A stretch of DNA of 64,000 bases from Pirellulaceae bacterium. GTDB lineage: Bacteria; Planctomycetota; Planctomycetia; Pirellulales; Pirellulaceae. Positions within the stretch are counted from its first letter, which is position 1, and each line of letters opens with the position of its first letter. The stretch spans positions 23,497-87,496 of the forward strand of contig JAKVCA010000022.1 of NCBI GenBank assembly GCA_022448315.1, read 5' to 3'. The translations under genes were made by a program, and so were the position numbers. The notes below the pieces were generated by a model that was not told the DNA's origin, made no database searches, and was given only the letters and a program-made list of their open reading frames with translations. Positions 40,983 through 47,942 of the stretch are shown here, in pieces.

Positions 40983-41109
40983 CATCCCGAGACATTCAAC
41001 GGGCAATCTACATTTAAACTGACTCGATTTTCCCAGGACGGCCATTTTGGCTCGCCCAGACATGCACTACTGCTTTCAAAGACCACTGTTTTCAGAGACG
41101 TTGCACCCG

Positions 41110-42612
41110 ATGACCCACCTCATGATCCACTCGACCACCGTTCGCCTGTTTTTGATTTTGATCGCCATGATGCCGTGGCTGGCATCGCAGACCGGCGCTG
41201 AGGAGCCTCAACCTCCCAACATCGTTCTGATTTTAGCGGACGACCTCGGTTACAACGAACTGGGGTGCTACGGCCAAACGAAAATACGCACCCCTCGAAT
41301 CGATCAACTCGCGCGTGAGGGGATGAAATTTACGCAGCACTACAGTGGTAGTCCAGTATGTGCCAGTTCGCGGTGTGTACTGATGACCGGCCTCCACACG
41401 GGACACGCGTTTGTCCGCGGAAATAAGGAGATGGGAGGATGGGGTCCAGATGAACCAGAGGGACAACTGCCTATCCCCGATGAAACCGTGACCCTCGCAG
41501 AAAGACTGAAGAAGTCCGGCTACGCGACGGGCGCTTTTGGGAAATGGGGCCTTGGCGGTCCTGGCAGCACCGGGCATCCGTGCTATCAGGGCTTCGACAG
41601 GTTTTACGGCCTGCTATGCCAGAGAGTGGCGCACAATTATTACCCGACCCACCTGTGGAGTGATCACGACGTCGACGTTCTCGGCAATCGGTATTTCTCA
41701 GCCCACCAGAAATTAGCCGCGCCACTGGAGACCGAGGGTGAGTACTACGATCAATACCAATCTGAGGTCTACGCGCCCGATCGCATGATTGAAGAAGCCC
41801 TCAAGTTTGTCGATGCGAATCAGAAGGCACCTTTCTTTCTTTACTACGCGACCCCGGTCCCCCATGTCTCACTCCAAGTTCCAAATGACTCACTGAAGGA
41901 ATACGAAGGGGCATTTCCTGAAACGCCCTATCTTGGTCAAAAGGCTTACCTCCCCCACCCGACACCGCGAGCTGCCTACGCAGCAATGATCACCCGCATG
42001 GATCAGCATATCGGTCAACTGATGGATCGCATCGAATCGTTGGGGCTTTCTGAAAACACCATCTTCATTTTCACGAGCGATAATGGCCCAACATTCAATG
42101 GCGGATCCGATTCAAAATTCTTCGATTCCTCGAGCAACCTTCGGGGCCTAAAAGTTGATGTTTTTGAAGGAGGGATTCGGGTTCCAATGATTGTTCGCTG
42201 GCCAGCGAAGGTGAAATCGGGAACGACAAGTGACCACGTGAGCAGCTTCCAGGATTTTACTCCAACACTGCTGGAAATTACCGGAACGGCAGCAGCTTCA
42301 GAAACCGACGGCATCTCATTTCTGCCAACGCTCATGGGGCAGCCTCAGCCCAACCATGAGTTCCTCTATTGGGAACTTGGTCGGCAACAGGCCGTCCGTG
42401 CCGGCGACTGGAAATTGGTCAGGAAAGGTGATGCAAAAGGCAATATTCGGACGATGTTATTCAATCTCGCCGAAGACTTGGGCGAACAGGAAGATCTGTC
42501 TGAACAGGAACCGAACCAACTTTCCAAAATGCTGCAATTGGCGAAGCAGGGCCGAACTCAGAGTCCTGAATTCCCATCCATCTACGACTCCAAACCGGAC
42601 TCATCCCCTTGA
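41110..42612 (+). CDS. S1-family sulfatase with atypical signature (Ser for Pro)
   Basis: 500 residues from the ATG at 41110; starts at 41047 or 41122 are possible. A signal peptide is visible (TTVRLFLILIAMMPWLA). The alkaline-phosphatase-like core begins PPNIVLILADDLGYNELGCYG, with paired Asp binding calcium. The formylglycine site is PVCASSRCVLMTG: Cys84 is present, but the C-x-P-x-R rule is broken by Ser86. The later metal motif FTSDNGPT is intact at about 315-322. It would hydrolyse sulfate esters on polysaccharides in the periplasm or at the surface. Whether Cys84 is converted to formylglycine with Ser at +2 is uncertain. It follows the Gfo/Idh/MocA gene by 127 bases and is probably co-transcribed. 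Confidence 0.93.
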   Translation: MTHLMIHSTTVRLFLILIAMMPWLASQTGAEEPQPPNIVLILADDLGYNELGCYGQTKIRTPRIDQLAREGMKFTQHYSGSPVCASSRCVLMTGLHTGHAFVRGNKEMGGWGPDEPEGQLPIPDETVTLAERLKKSGYATGAFGKWGLGGPGSTGHPCYQGFDRFYGLLCQRVAHNYYPTHLWSDHDVDVLGNRYFSAHQKLAAPLETEGEYYDQYQSEVYAPDRMIEEALKFVDANQKAPFFLYYATPVPHVSLQVPNDSLKEYEGAFPETPYLGQKAYLPHPTPRAAYAAMITRMDQHIGQLMDRIESLGLSENTIFIFTSDNGPTFNGGSDSKFFDSSSNLRGLKVDVFEGGIRVPMIVRWPAKVKSGTTSDHVSSFQDFTPTLLEITGTAAASETDGISFLPTLMGQPQPNHEFLYWELGRQQAVRAGDWKLVRKGDAKGNIRTMLFNLAEDLGEQEDLSEQEPNQLSKMLQLAKQGRTQSPEFPSIYDSKPDSSP

Positions 42613-42718
42613 GCGGATCGTGGTGATGAACTGGACAAGGAAAACACTTTATCTTTAGGACCTTGGCCGCAACTCAGCTCACCAGCTTTGCGCTGATCAC
42701 AGCGTGATTTTGTTCCGC

Positions 42719-43174
42719 ATGAAAAAACTGAAACGCTTAACACCACATACAACGAAACTCTCAATGGCAAGTGGTTCCAATTTGAATATCCGACTTCAGG
42801 GAAGGTTCCTCGTGGCGGCCCTCGTTCTTTCCTGCTCCGCAGCGAAGGGAGACGAAGGAACCGAGTTTTTTAAAAAGAAGATTCAACCCGTCCTTCAGGA
42901 ACACTGCTTCAAATGCCACAGCGCAAAGCATGATCGGTCGGAGGGAGGATTGCGTTTGGACTCCCGAGAGGCCATGCAGGAAGGAGGAGATTCCGGAGCG
43001 GCGGTCGTTCCCGAGAATCTCGAGGAGAGCCTGCTGATTTCGGCGATCCAATACACCGATGATTTTTACCAGATGCCTCCCGACAATAAACTTCCTGATC
43101 GGATCATCAAGGACTTCATCCGCTGGATTGAAATGGGAGCCCCTGACCCTCGGGACGAAGCCGAGGATCAGTAG
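42719..43174 (+). CDS. PSCyt1-type planctomycete cytochrome c domain protein
   Basis: 151 residues from the ATG at 42719; an alternative ATG at 42764 gives a better-shaped signal peptide. The hydrophobic part FLVAALVLSCSA may be a signal peptide or a lipobox (VLSC). The domain contains the haem c-type motif CFKCH (Cys63, Cys66, His67) in QPVLQEHCFKCHS, followed by GGLRLDSREAMQEGG and the family ending YQMPPDNKLPDRIIKDFIRWIEMGAPDPR. In most planctomycetes PSCyt1 is fused to large DUF1549/DUF1553 proteins; here it stands alone. Probable periplasmic electron carrier or haem-binding domain. It follows the sulfatase by about 100 bases. Confidence 0.88.
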   Translation: MKKLKRLTPHTTKLSMASGSNLNIRLQGRFLVAALVLSCSAAKGDEGTEFFKKKIQPVLQEHCFKCHSAKHDRSEGGLRLDSREAMQEGGDSGAAVVPENLEESLLISAIQYTDDFYQMPPDNKLPDRIIKDFIRWIEMGAPDPRDEAEDQ

Positions 43175-43213
43175 TGGCTGTTTGTGAGTGTCCCTGATTG
43201 GGATCCATCAGTC

Positions 43214-44008
43214 CTAGAAGTCCGTATTGGGCTTCTCAAGATCCAATTCCTGGATCCAGACATTTCGGTATCGCACGTCGTGACCTTCACATTGAAGCTT
43301 CAGCCCGCCAGGCGTGTCTGTGATTCCCTTGCCCCCGTCATTACCGCCATCGATCCCTGACGCCGGTCCTCCCCAGACCTGATTGATTTCCTGATTCTCG
43401 TGGACCTTCTTTCCATTGAAGTACATGGTCACCCGAGCCTTTTCGATCCGCTTTCCATCTTCGAAACGAGCGGCGCGAAATACGATGTCGTAAGCATTCC
43501 ACTTCCCAGTACCATTGTATGCATGGTACGGTGCCTCAGTTTCATTGATGACCGCTCCCATCCCGTGACTGGTCCGATCCCCATCAAGGATTTGGATTTC
43601 GTAACGGTTTTGCAGATAAACCCCACTGTTGCCCCGCTTTTTGGCAATCCAAAACTCGACGTGCAATCGAAAGTCGCGGAACTTCTGCTTGGTGACGATA
43701 TCCGCCGCTCCAAACTTTCCTCCGGCAGCGGCGGGGTCATCCGTCATTACGACCGTTCCTTGATCCACTGGATCATCAACCACTTTCCATTTGATGGGCA
43801 GGGAGGAACCGAAACGGGGCCCCTCCCAGTAAGTCCATTTCTCATCCAGCAGCTTGCGGCTACCGTCCAAGAGTACCTCGGCACCTTCAACCGGCTTTGC
43901 CCCAACACCAATATTCTCCGATCGGAAAAGCTCCGAGGCCGAAATCGCCTGAGAACTCAAAATCGAAACTGTGAGCAAAATCATCCACCGATATTTGAAG
44001 TTCATCAT
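43214..44008 (-). CDS. Secreted DUF1080 (3-keto-disaccharide hydrolase type) protein
   Basis: 264 residues with a Sec signal peptide (RWMILLTVSILSSQAISA). The DUF1080 fold, a concanavalin-like beta sandwich, shows its usual blocks: LLDEKWTYWEG, KFRDFRLHVEFWI, GNSGVYLQNRYEIQILDG, and the C-terminal GGLKLQCEGHDVRYRNVWIQEL. Family members from Bacteroides and others cleave 3-keto-glycosides made by Gfo/Idh/MocA-type dehydrogenases, and one such dehydrogenase lies 3 kb away. Activity here is inferred from the family. It converges on the PSCyt1 gene, 39 bases apart. Confidence 0.9.
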   Translation of the reverse strand: MMNFKYRWMILLTVSILSSQAISASELFRSENIGVGAKPVEGAEVLLDGSRKLLDEKWTYWEGPRFGSSLPIKWKVVDDPVDQGTVVMTDDPAAAGGKFGAADIVTKQKFRDFRLHVEFWIAKKRGNSGVYLQNRYEIQILDGDRTSHGMGAVINETEAPYHAYNGTGKWNAYDIVFRAARFEDGKRIEKARVTMYFNGKKVHENQEINQVWGGPASGIDGGNDGGKGITDTPGGLKLQCEGHDVRYRNVWIQELDLEKPNTDF

Positions 44009-44111
44009 CTTTTCATTCCTGTAATGGCAAGCTAGTCACACCCAATTTAGACCTATAGGGGCCAAACAAATTGAAAGGCTCCGTCACTTCGAATTCGCCT
44101 GTAAGCGAGCT

Positions 44112-44558
44112 TTAAAAGGGAACATCGTCGTCATCAGCTGCTTCCATGAATGCGTCGTTGGCTGATGCAATTTGGTCATCACCCGCAGTCGCATTTTTCG
44201 AATTGAGAATTTTAAAATTTGTGGCCTCGGCACTTAAAAAAAACTTCACCTCGCTGTTCGCATCACGCTGCCACTTGCGACCGCTCAATCGGTAAGCAAT
44301 TTCGACTTCGTCGCCCACCGTCAGTTGATCCACCGAATCGCAACTGTCTTGGATGAACTCCACGGGAATAAAATTGGTAAAGCGTCCGTTGTCTTGCTCC
44401 AGCACCACAAGACGTTTTCGAAATCCTTTTTGGCCAAAGGTTTTGGTTGGTTCAATCAAATGCACCACGCCACTCACTGCTGCTCCACTCATGAAAGCGA
44501 ATCCTCCAGGCACAAAATAGTGAGAGTCACGTAAAGAGGTCACAACTTCGTTTGACAT
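44112..44558 (-). CDS. DUF3127 OB-fold protein with SSB-like C-terminal tip
   Basis: 148 residues from the ATG at 44558; the frame runs ten codons further upstream. The central domain (about 24-113) fits DUF3127, an OB-fold family: SGVVHLIEPTKTFGQKGFRK, RLVVLEQDNGRFTNFIPVEF and GDEVEIAYRLSGRKWQ. A flexible linker follows and the protein ends ADDDDVPF, very close to the DDDIPF tip of bacterial SSB that docks onto recombination, repair and replication proteins. This supports a single-stranded DNA related role. No signal peptide. The gene is downstream of the signal-peptidase-like gene in the opposite direction of the DUF1080 signal; I see no operon partner beyond that 63-base spacing. Confidence 0.85.
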   Translation of the reverse strand: MSNEVVTSLRDSHYFVPGGFAFMSGAAVSGVVHLIEPTKTFGQKGFRKRLVVLEQDNGRFTNFIPVEFIQDSCDSVDQLTVGDEVEIAYRLSGRKWQRDANSEVKFFLSAEATNFKILNSKNATAGDDQIASANDAFMEAADDDDVPF

Positions 44559-44620
44559 GGTAACCGTTCTATTCCGGTTGATAAACAACCCGGACTTTCG
44601 GAGTGATGCTCCGCCACAAC

Positions 44621-45964
44621 TCAGGGATCGAGACGGGCCAAAAGCTGTCTGCGACTGACTCCACGACGGCTGATGCGACTATCGGCCGACTCGGGCAGAT
44701 TGTCTCCGATGAGAAAATACTCGTCTTCCCCAAGTTTTCTGCCTAACTCCCACTGGGTTTCGTCACCGTAGGGTCCCACCAGATGCAGATCGCGACGAAT
44801 TTCCAAACCTTGAACTTCGACCTCGCCCCCCGCTTCGAGCACGATAGGCTCTGTCGAATAGCCCGATCGCTTGTTCGTGTAATTTTTATCCACGAAGTCT
44901 TCTTCCACAATCACGACCCCCTGAAGCTCCACGGTCAGGCGTCGATCGAAACAGGAGACCCCAAAATGAGCCCACTCCCTTTGAGGTAGATGAATCTTCT
45001 TGCTTACGAAATCAAGCTGGCCCGGAACTTGTGTCATGACCCGTTGCTGATCCAAATCCCAGATGACACTTACGATGCGATCCCCCGACGCCAGGGAACA
45101 GGTCAACCGGGAGTTGTCGGCCATTCTCCATTGCCCCCGCAACATCAGGTCATTCACGGGATTCAGTCGCCTCGGCTGACTCTGACTGTAGGCGAGAGTA
45201 TCTTCGATCGGCGCCCTTGGAACATCTCCACTCGGAGTCACGACGCAGCGGCGATGATGGTAGACCAAACGCCCGGACTTTGTCCCGGATTGGCTTTGAG
45301 AAAACCATCGGTCCATGTCACGAGTCCAGACCGCCCCCGTATCCGCCCTCCAACCTACCTTTGCTTGAAGGTTTTTTTTCCAGAAATCGCCGTGAACCAG
45401 TACACTTTGCTGCAGCTGCTGGTTCCAACTTTTGCGAGTCAACCGGTCGTCGATGTAGAGATCACCATGACGAAACGCCAGCGATTCCCCCGGCAATCCG
45501 ATGATTCGTTTGACAAGCCGCTGCTCATCCCCACCGGGCAAAGCATTCACCTCAGTTTCTTTACCCGGACCTGAAGCTTCAACGACCACCACATCGAATC
45601 GATCTGGCTCCCATTCCTTCTCACCCAAAACGAAATCGACTCGATCGCCCAAAACCGGCTGAGGAACAACCTCGGAGTATTGTCGAACGCCGCACTGCGG
45701 GCAAACAAAATCCTTATCCAATCCTGACTCCCAAGCCATAGGAATCTCCCACCCACAGGTAGAGCATTCCCAGACCACGTGCGGTCCCAAAAGATGAGGG
45801 GCCATGGAGTGACTCGTGACCCTTCCTCGAATTGAACTCAGCGTCGGCTCCAGCTCCGCCTTCCGACACCCCAGTAGCGGTGAAACGGTCACTGTTGCTG
45901 CAGCCGCACGAAGCAGGCTTCGTCGAGTTAGGTCGGGGTGATTTACCCAAAAGCTTCGTGACAT
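44621..45964 (-). CDS. Signal peptidase I-like (S26) Tat lipoprotein with zinc ribbon and insert
   Basis: 447 residues from the ATG at 45964. The N-terminus carries a Tat signal (TRRSLLRAAAATVTV) ending in the lipobox PLLGC (Cys33). The S26 serine-lysine dyad is recognisable: SHSMAP (Ser53) and LVKRIIGLPGE (Lys152), plus the C-terminal EYFLIGDNLPESADSR box. Between Ser and Lys is a four-Cys zinc ribbon (C67, C70, C88, C91). Between the Lys box and the GDN box is an insert of more than 200 residues with beta-strand character, perhaps a concanavalin/LamG-like domain. Classical SPase I is anchored by N-terminal TM helices; this one would be exported folded and lipid-anchored. It may be an envelope protease rather than the housekeeping enzyme. 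Upstream in-frame starts exist but add non-homologous sequence. Confidence 0.85.
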   Translation of the reverse strand: MSRSFWVNHPDLTRRSLLRAAAATVTVSPLLGCRKAELEPTLSSIRGRVTSHSMAPHLLGPHVVWECSTCGWEIPMAWESGLDKDFVCPQCGVRQYSEVVPQPVLGDRVDFVLGEKEWEPDRFDVVVVEASGPGKETEVNALPGGDEQRLVKRIIGLPGESLAFRHGDLYIDDRLTRKSWNQQLQQSVLVHGDFWKKNLQAKVGWRADTGAVWTRDMDRWFSQSQSGTKSGRLVYHHRRCVVTPSGDVPRAPIEDTLAYSQSQPRRLNPVNDLMLRGQWRMADNSRLTCSLASGDRIVSVIWDLDQQRVMTQVPGQLDFVSKKIHLPQREWAHFGVSCFDRRLTVELQGVVIVEEDFVDKNYTNKRSGYSTEPIVLEAGGEVEVQGLEIRRDLHLVGPYGDETQWELGRKLGEDEYFLIGDNLPESADSRISRRGVSRRQLLARLDP

Positions 45965-46231
45965 TGAGAAGGGCCCAACGATCGATCGTGAGTGGAAAAC
46001 GGAACTGCCGTCGGCTACGATATGGCACGAATGTTCATTACGGACCATGACTTTGCTGGCAAAGATTTGACGGGGAAAGGCAATTCGCAATTCCTGCCTG
46101 ACCGGCGCGTTCATGGTAGCCCACGACGACGGTCGTCGACAACGTTTTCCAGAGATGGAGAAAAACACCGCCATGGATCCCTGCTCTCGACGCAGCAGTG
46201 GTGTCCGTGAGTTGAAAGGTGAGAAAAAGCC

Positions 46232-47206
46232 ATGAATCGAAAAATAATCAATCATCATGCCGTACGCTTACTCCTCGCCGGTCTCATTGGGGCTTTGGCA
46301 ATGTCAAGCCGATCAAGCGAGGCCGCAGATCCGTTTGTGGTCCAACAGACGGATGAAGGAGTCCGTGTGATGATGGATGGGAAACTTCTCACGCATTACC
46401 TGTCTCGAAGTGGCGCGAAACCGATTCTCTGGCCGGTCATGGGGCCCGACAGCGTGGAACTGACTCGCGGCTATCCCATGCGAGCCGAAGGCGATAAACA
46501 CGAACGGAAAGATCACGTTCACCACCGTTCATTCTGGTTCACCCATGGAGATGTGAATGGGGTCAGTTTCTGGCACGAAAATGACGCCCACGGCAACATT
46601 GTCCATCGTGAATTCAGCGAGGTCTCGGGCGGCAAATCGGCCGTGATCGCATCAGTCAACGATTGGATCGGCCCTGAAGGAAAAAAGTTTTGCGAGGACA
46701 AAAGACGTTATGAATTTCATCGCGAAGGTGATCTTCGCCTGATTGACGTCGATGTCACGGTCACCGCCAGTAACGGTAAGGTGACGTTCGGCGACACCAA
46801 AGAGGGTAGTTTTGGCGTCCGTGTCGCCGGCAGCATGAAAGTGGACGAAAAGCTGGGCGGTCTTCTAACCAATAGCGAAGGCCAAACAAATACGGATGCT
46901 TGGGGCAAACCCGCCCGCTGGGTCGATTACTGTGGTCCGGTCGGAGAGAAAACCTACGGTGTTGCGATTCTGAACCACCCCGACAGCTATGGCTTTCCTT
47001 CACATTGGCACGTGCGAACCTACGGGCTTTTCGCGGCCAACCCTTTTGGCCTCAAAGCCTTTTACAAAGGGGCCGAGGGCAAAGATGGGACGCTGGTACT
47101 GGCTCCCGGCGAGTCGTTTACCTTGAAGTACCGCGTCGTACTGCACCCGGGTGACCATGATGCAGAACTGATTGAAAAGCAGTTCAAAGCCTACTCTGGC
47201 GAATAA
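46232..47206 (+). CDS. Secreted DUF6807 (PmoA-like) family protein
   Basis: 324 residues with an AGGTGAGAAA ribosome site. Signal peptide: AVRLLLAGLIGALAMS, cleavage near SEAAD. The family blocks are present: HYLSRSGAKPILWPVMGP, DHVHHRSFWFTHGDVNG and FWHENDAHGNIVH, the C-terminal part with NHPDSYGFPSHWHVRTYGLF and ANPFGLKAFY. The conserved DH-H-H-R and the GLF-A-N-P-F motifs define DUF6807; its enzymatic role is not settled. It was once annotated as methane oxygenase PmoA, which is misleading. It probably acts in the periplasm on plant or algal polysaccharide products; this is inference. Confidence 0.9.
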   Translation: MNRKIINHHAVRLLLAGLIGALAMSSRSSEAADPFVVQQTDEGVRVMMDGKLLTHYLSRSGAKPILWPVMGPDSVELTRGYPMRAEGDKHERKDHVHHRSFWFTHGDVNGVSFWHENDAHGNIVHREFSEVSGGKSAVIASVNDWIGPEGKKFCEDKRRYEFHREGDLRLIDVDVTVTASNGKVTFGDTKEGSFGVRVAGSMKVDEKLGGLLTNSEGQTNTDAWGKPARWVDYCGPVGEKTYGVAILNHPDSYGFPSHWHVRTYGLFAANPFGLKAFYKGAEGKDGTLVLAPGESFTLKYRVVLHPGDHDAELIEKQFKAYSGE

Positions 47207-47208
47207 TC

Positions 47209-47227
47209 ACCCCAAAGAGGGGATTTC
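47209..47227 (+). terminator. Weak terminator-like hairpin after DUF6807 gene
   Basis: CCCC and GGGG around the loop AAAGA directly after the stop codon, followed by ATTTC. The stem is short and the T tract poor, so this is a weak candidate. Confidence 0.3.
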
Positions 47228-47298
47228 ACCTATTTTGTGGCCCGGCACTCCCCTTGTGAAGCACGGGAGTTCGACCGCATCTTGCAGGCATCCATCCA

Positions 47299-47326
47299 TT
47301 GGCAGACAATGTGTTCGGTTTAAATT
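47299..47326 (+). promoter_or_regulatory. Promoter of groES
   Basis: TTGGCA at 47299-47304 (five of six) and TAAATT at 47321-47326 (four of six), 16-base spacer, 75 bases before the start. No CIRCE operator is found, so HrcA control is not indicated. Confidence 0.55.
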
Positions 47327-47401
47327 CAGGCCATCGAAATGGCTTGTGAGTCAGCACTTAGGTACTGACAACCTTTTCGGGTGAAACAAAGAGAGATTGG
47401 A

Positions 47402-47689
47402 ATGAAGATCGTACCTGTCGGAGACAAAGTCGTTATCAAACGTCTTGAAAGCGAGGCAACCACCACCGGTGGTATTGTACTGCCAGGCTCCGCACAACAA
47501 AAACCTTCGGAGGGTCGAGTTCTGTCCGTGGGTCAAGGTCGAGAACTGAAAGACGGCAGCCGAATCCAGCCGCAAGTCAACGAAGGCGACCGCATTGTAT
47601 TTTCTTCTTACGCGGGCATGGAAATTACTGTCAATGATGAAGAACTGCTCATCATGAGTGAAGAAGAGATTCTTGCGGTTGTGGGCTAA
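47402..47689 (+). CDS. groES: Co-chaperonin GroES, solitary
   Basis: 95 residues, the normal size. It caps GroEL to close the folding chamber. Motifs: VPVGDKVVIKRLESEA at the start, the mobile loop TTTGGIVLPGSAQ (GroEL-binding IVL), and the C-terminal DDEELLIMSEEEILAVVG-like end. It has its own promoter. No groEL follows; the downstream gene is on the opposite strand. Planctomycete genomes often have several groEL and groES copies in different places, so this one must act with a GroEL encoded elsewhere. Confidence 0.97.
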   Translation: MKIVPVGDKVVIKRLESEATTTGGIVLPGSAQQKPSEGRVLSVGQGRELKDGSRIQPQVNEGDRIVFSSYAGMEITVNDEELLIMSEEEILAVVG

Positions 47690-47942
47690 CGATATCCCGC
47701 GGAAATCTTTCCAATCCGGCTCACAAACGCTTACCGGCGATTTCGAATGGGGGTGAAGCCCCCTGGGGTCCCATCTGACGCGACGTCCAAACGCGTGAAA
47801 CTGTGGTCGCGAGGATTTGAGAGCGGGCGATTCGTAAATGATTGTCGACCTCACCAGCGGCATCTGCCGGTACATCTTCCTTGACGCAGATCTCACGGCA
47901 TTCCGCGAGTCAGACCTTCCGGTGCGGGTTCACGCCGTGTTC

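Noticed and set aside
47207..47401. CIRCE operator upstream of groES
   Set aside because: Only a degenerate half site (CAGCACTTA) and a short GTCAG/CTGAC repeat; the TTAGCACTC-N9-GAGTGCTAA pattern is absent.
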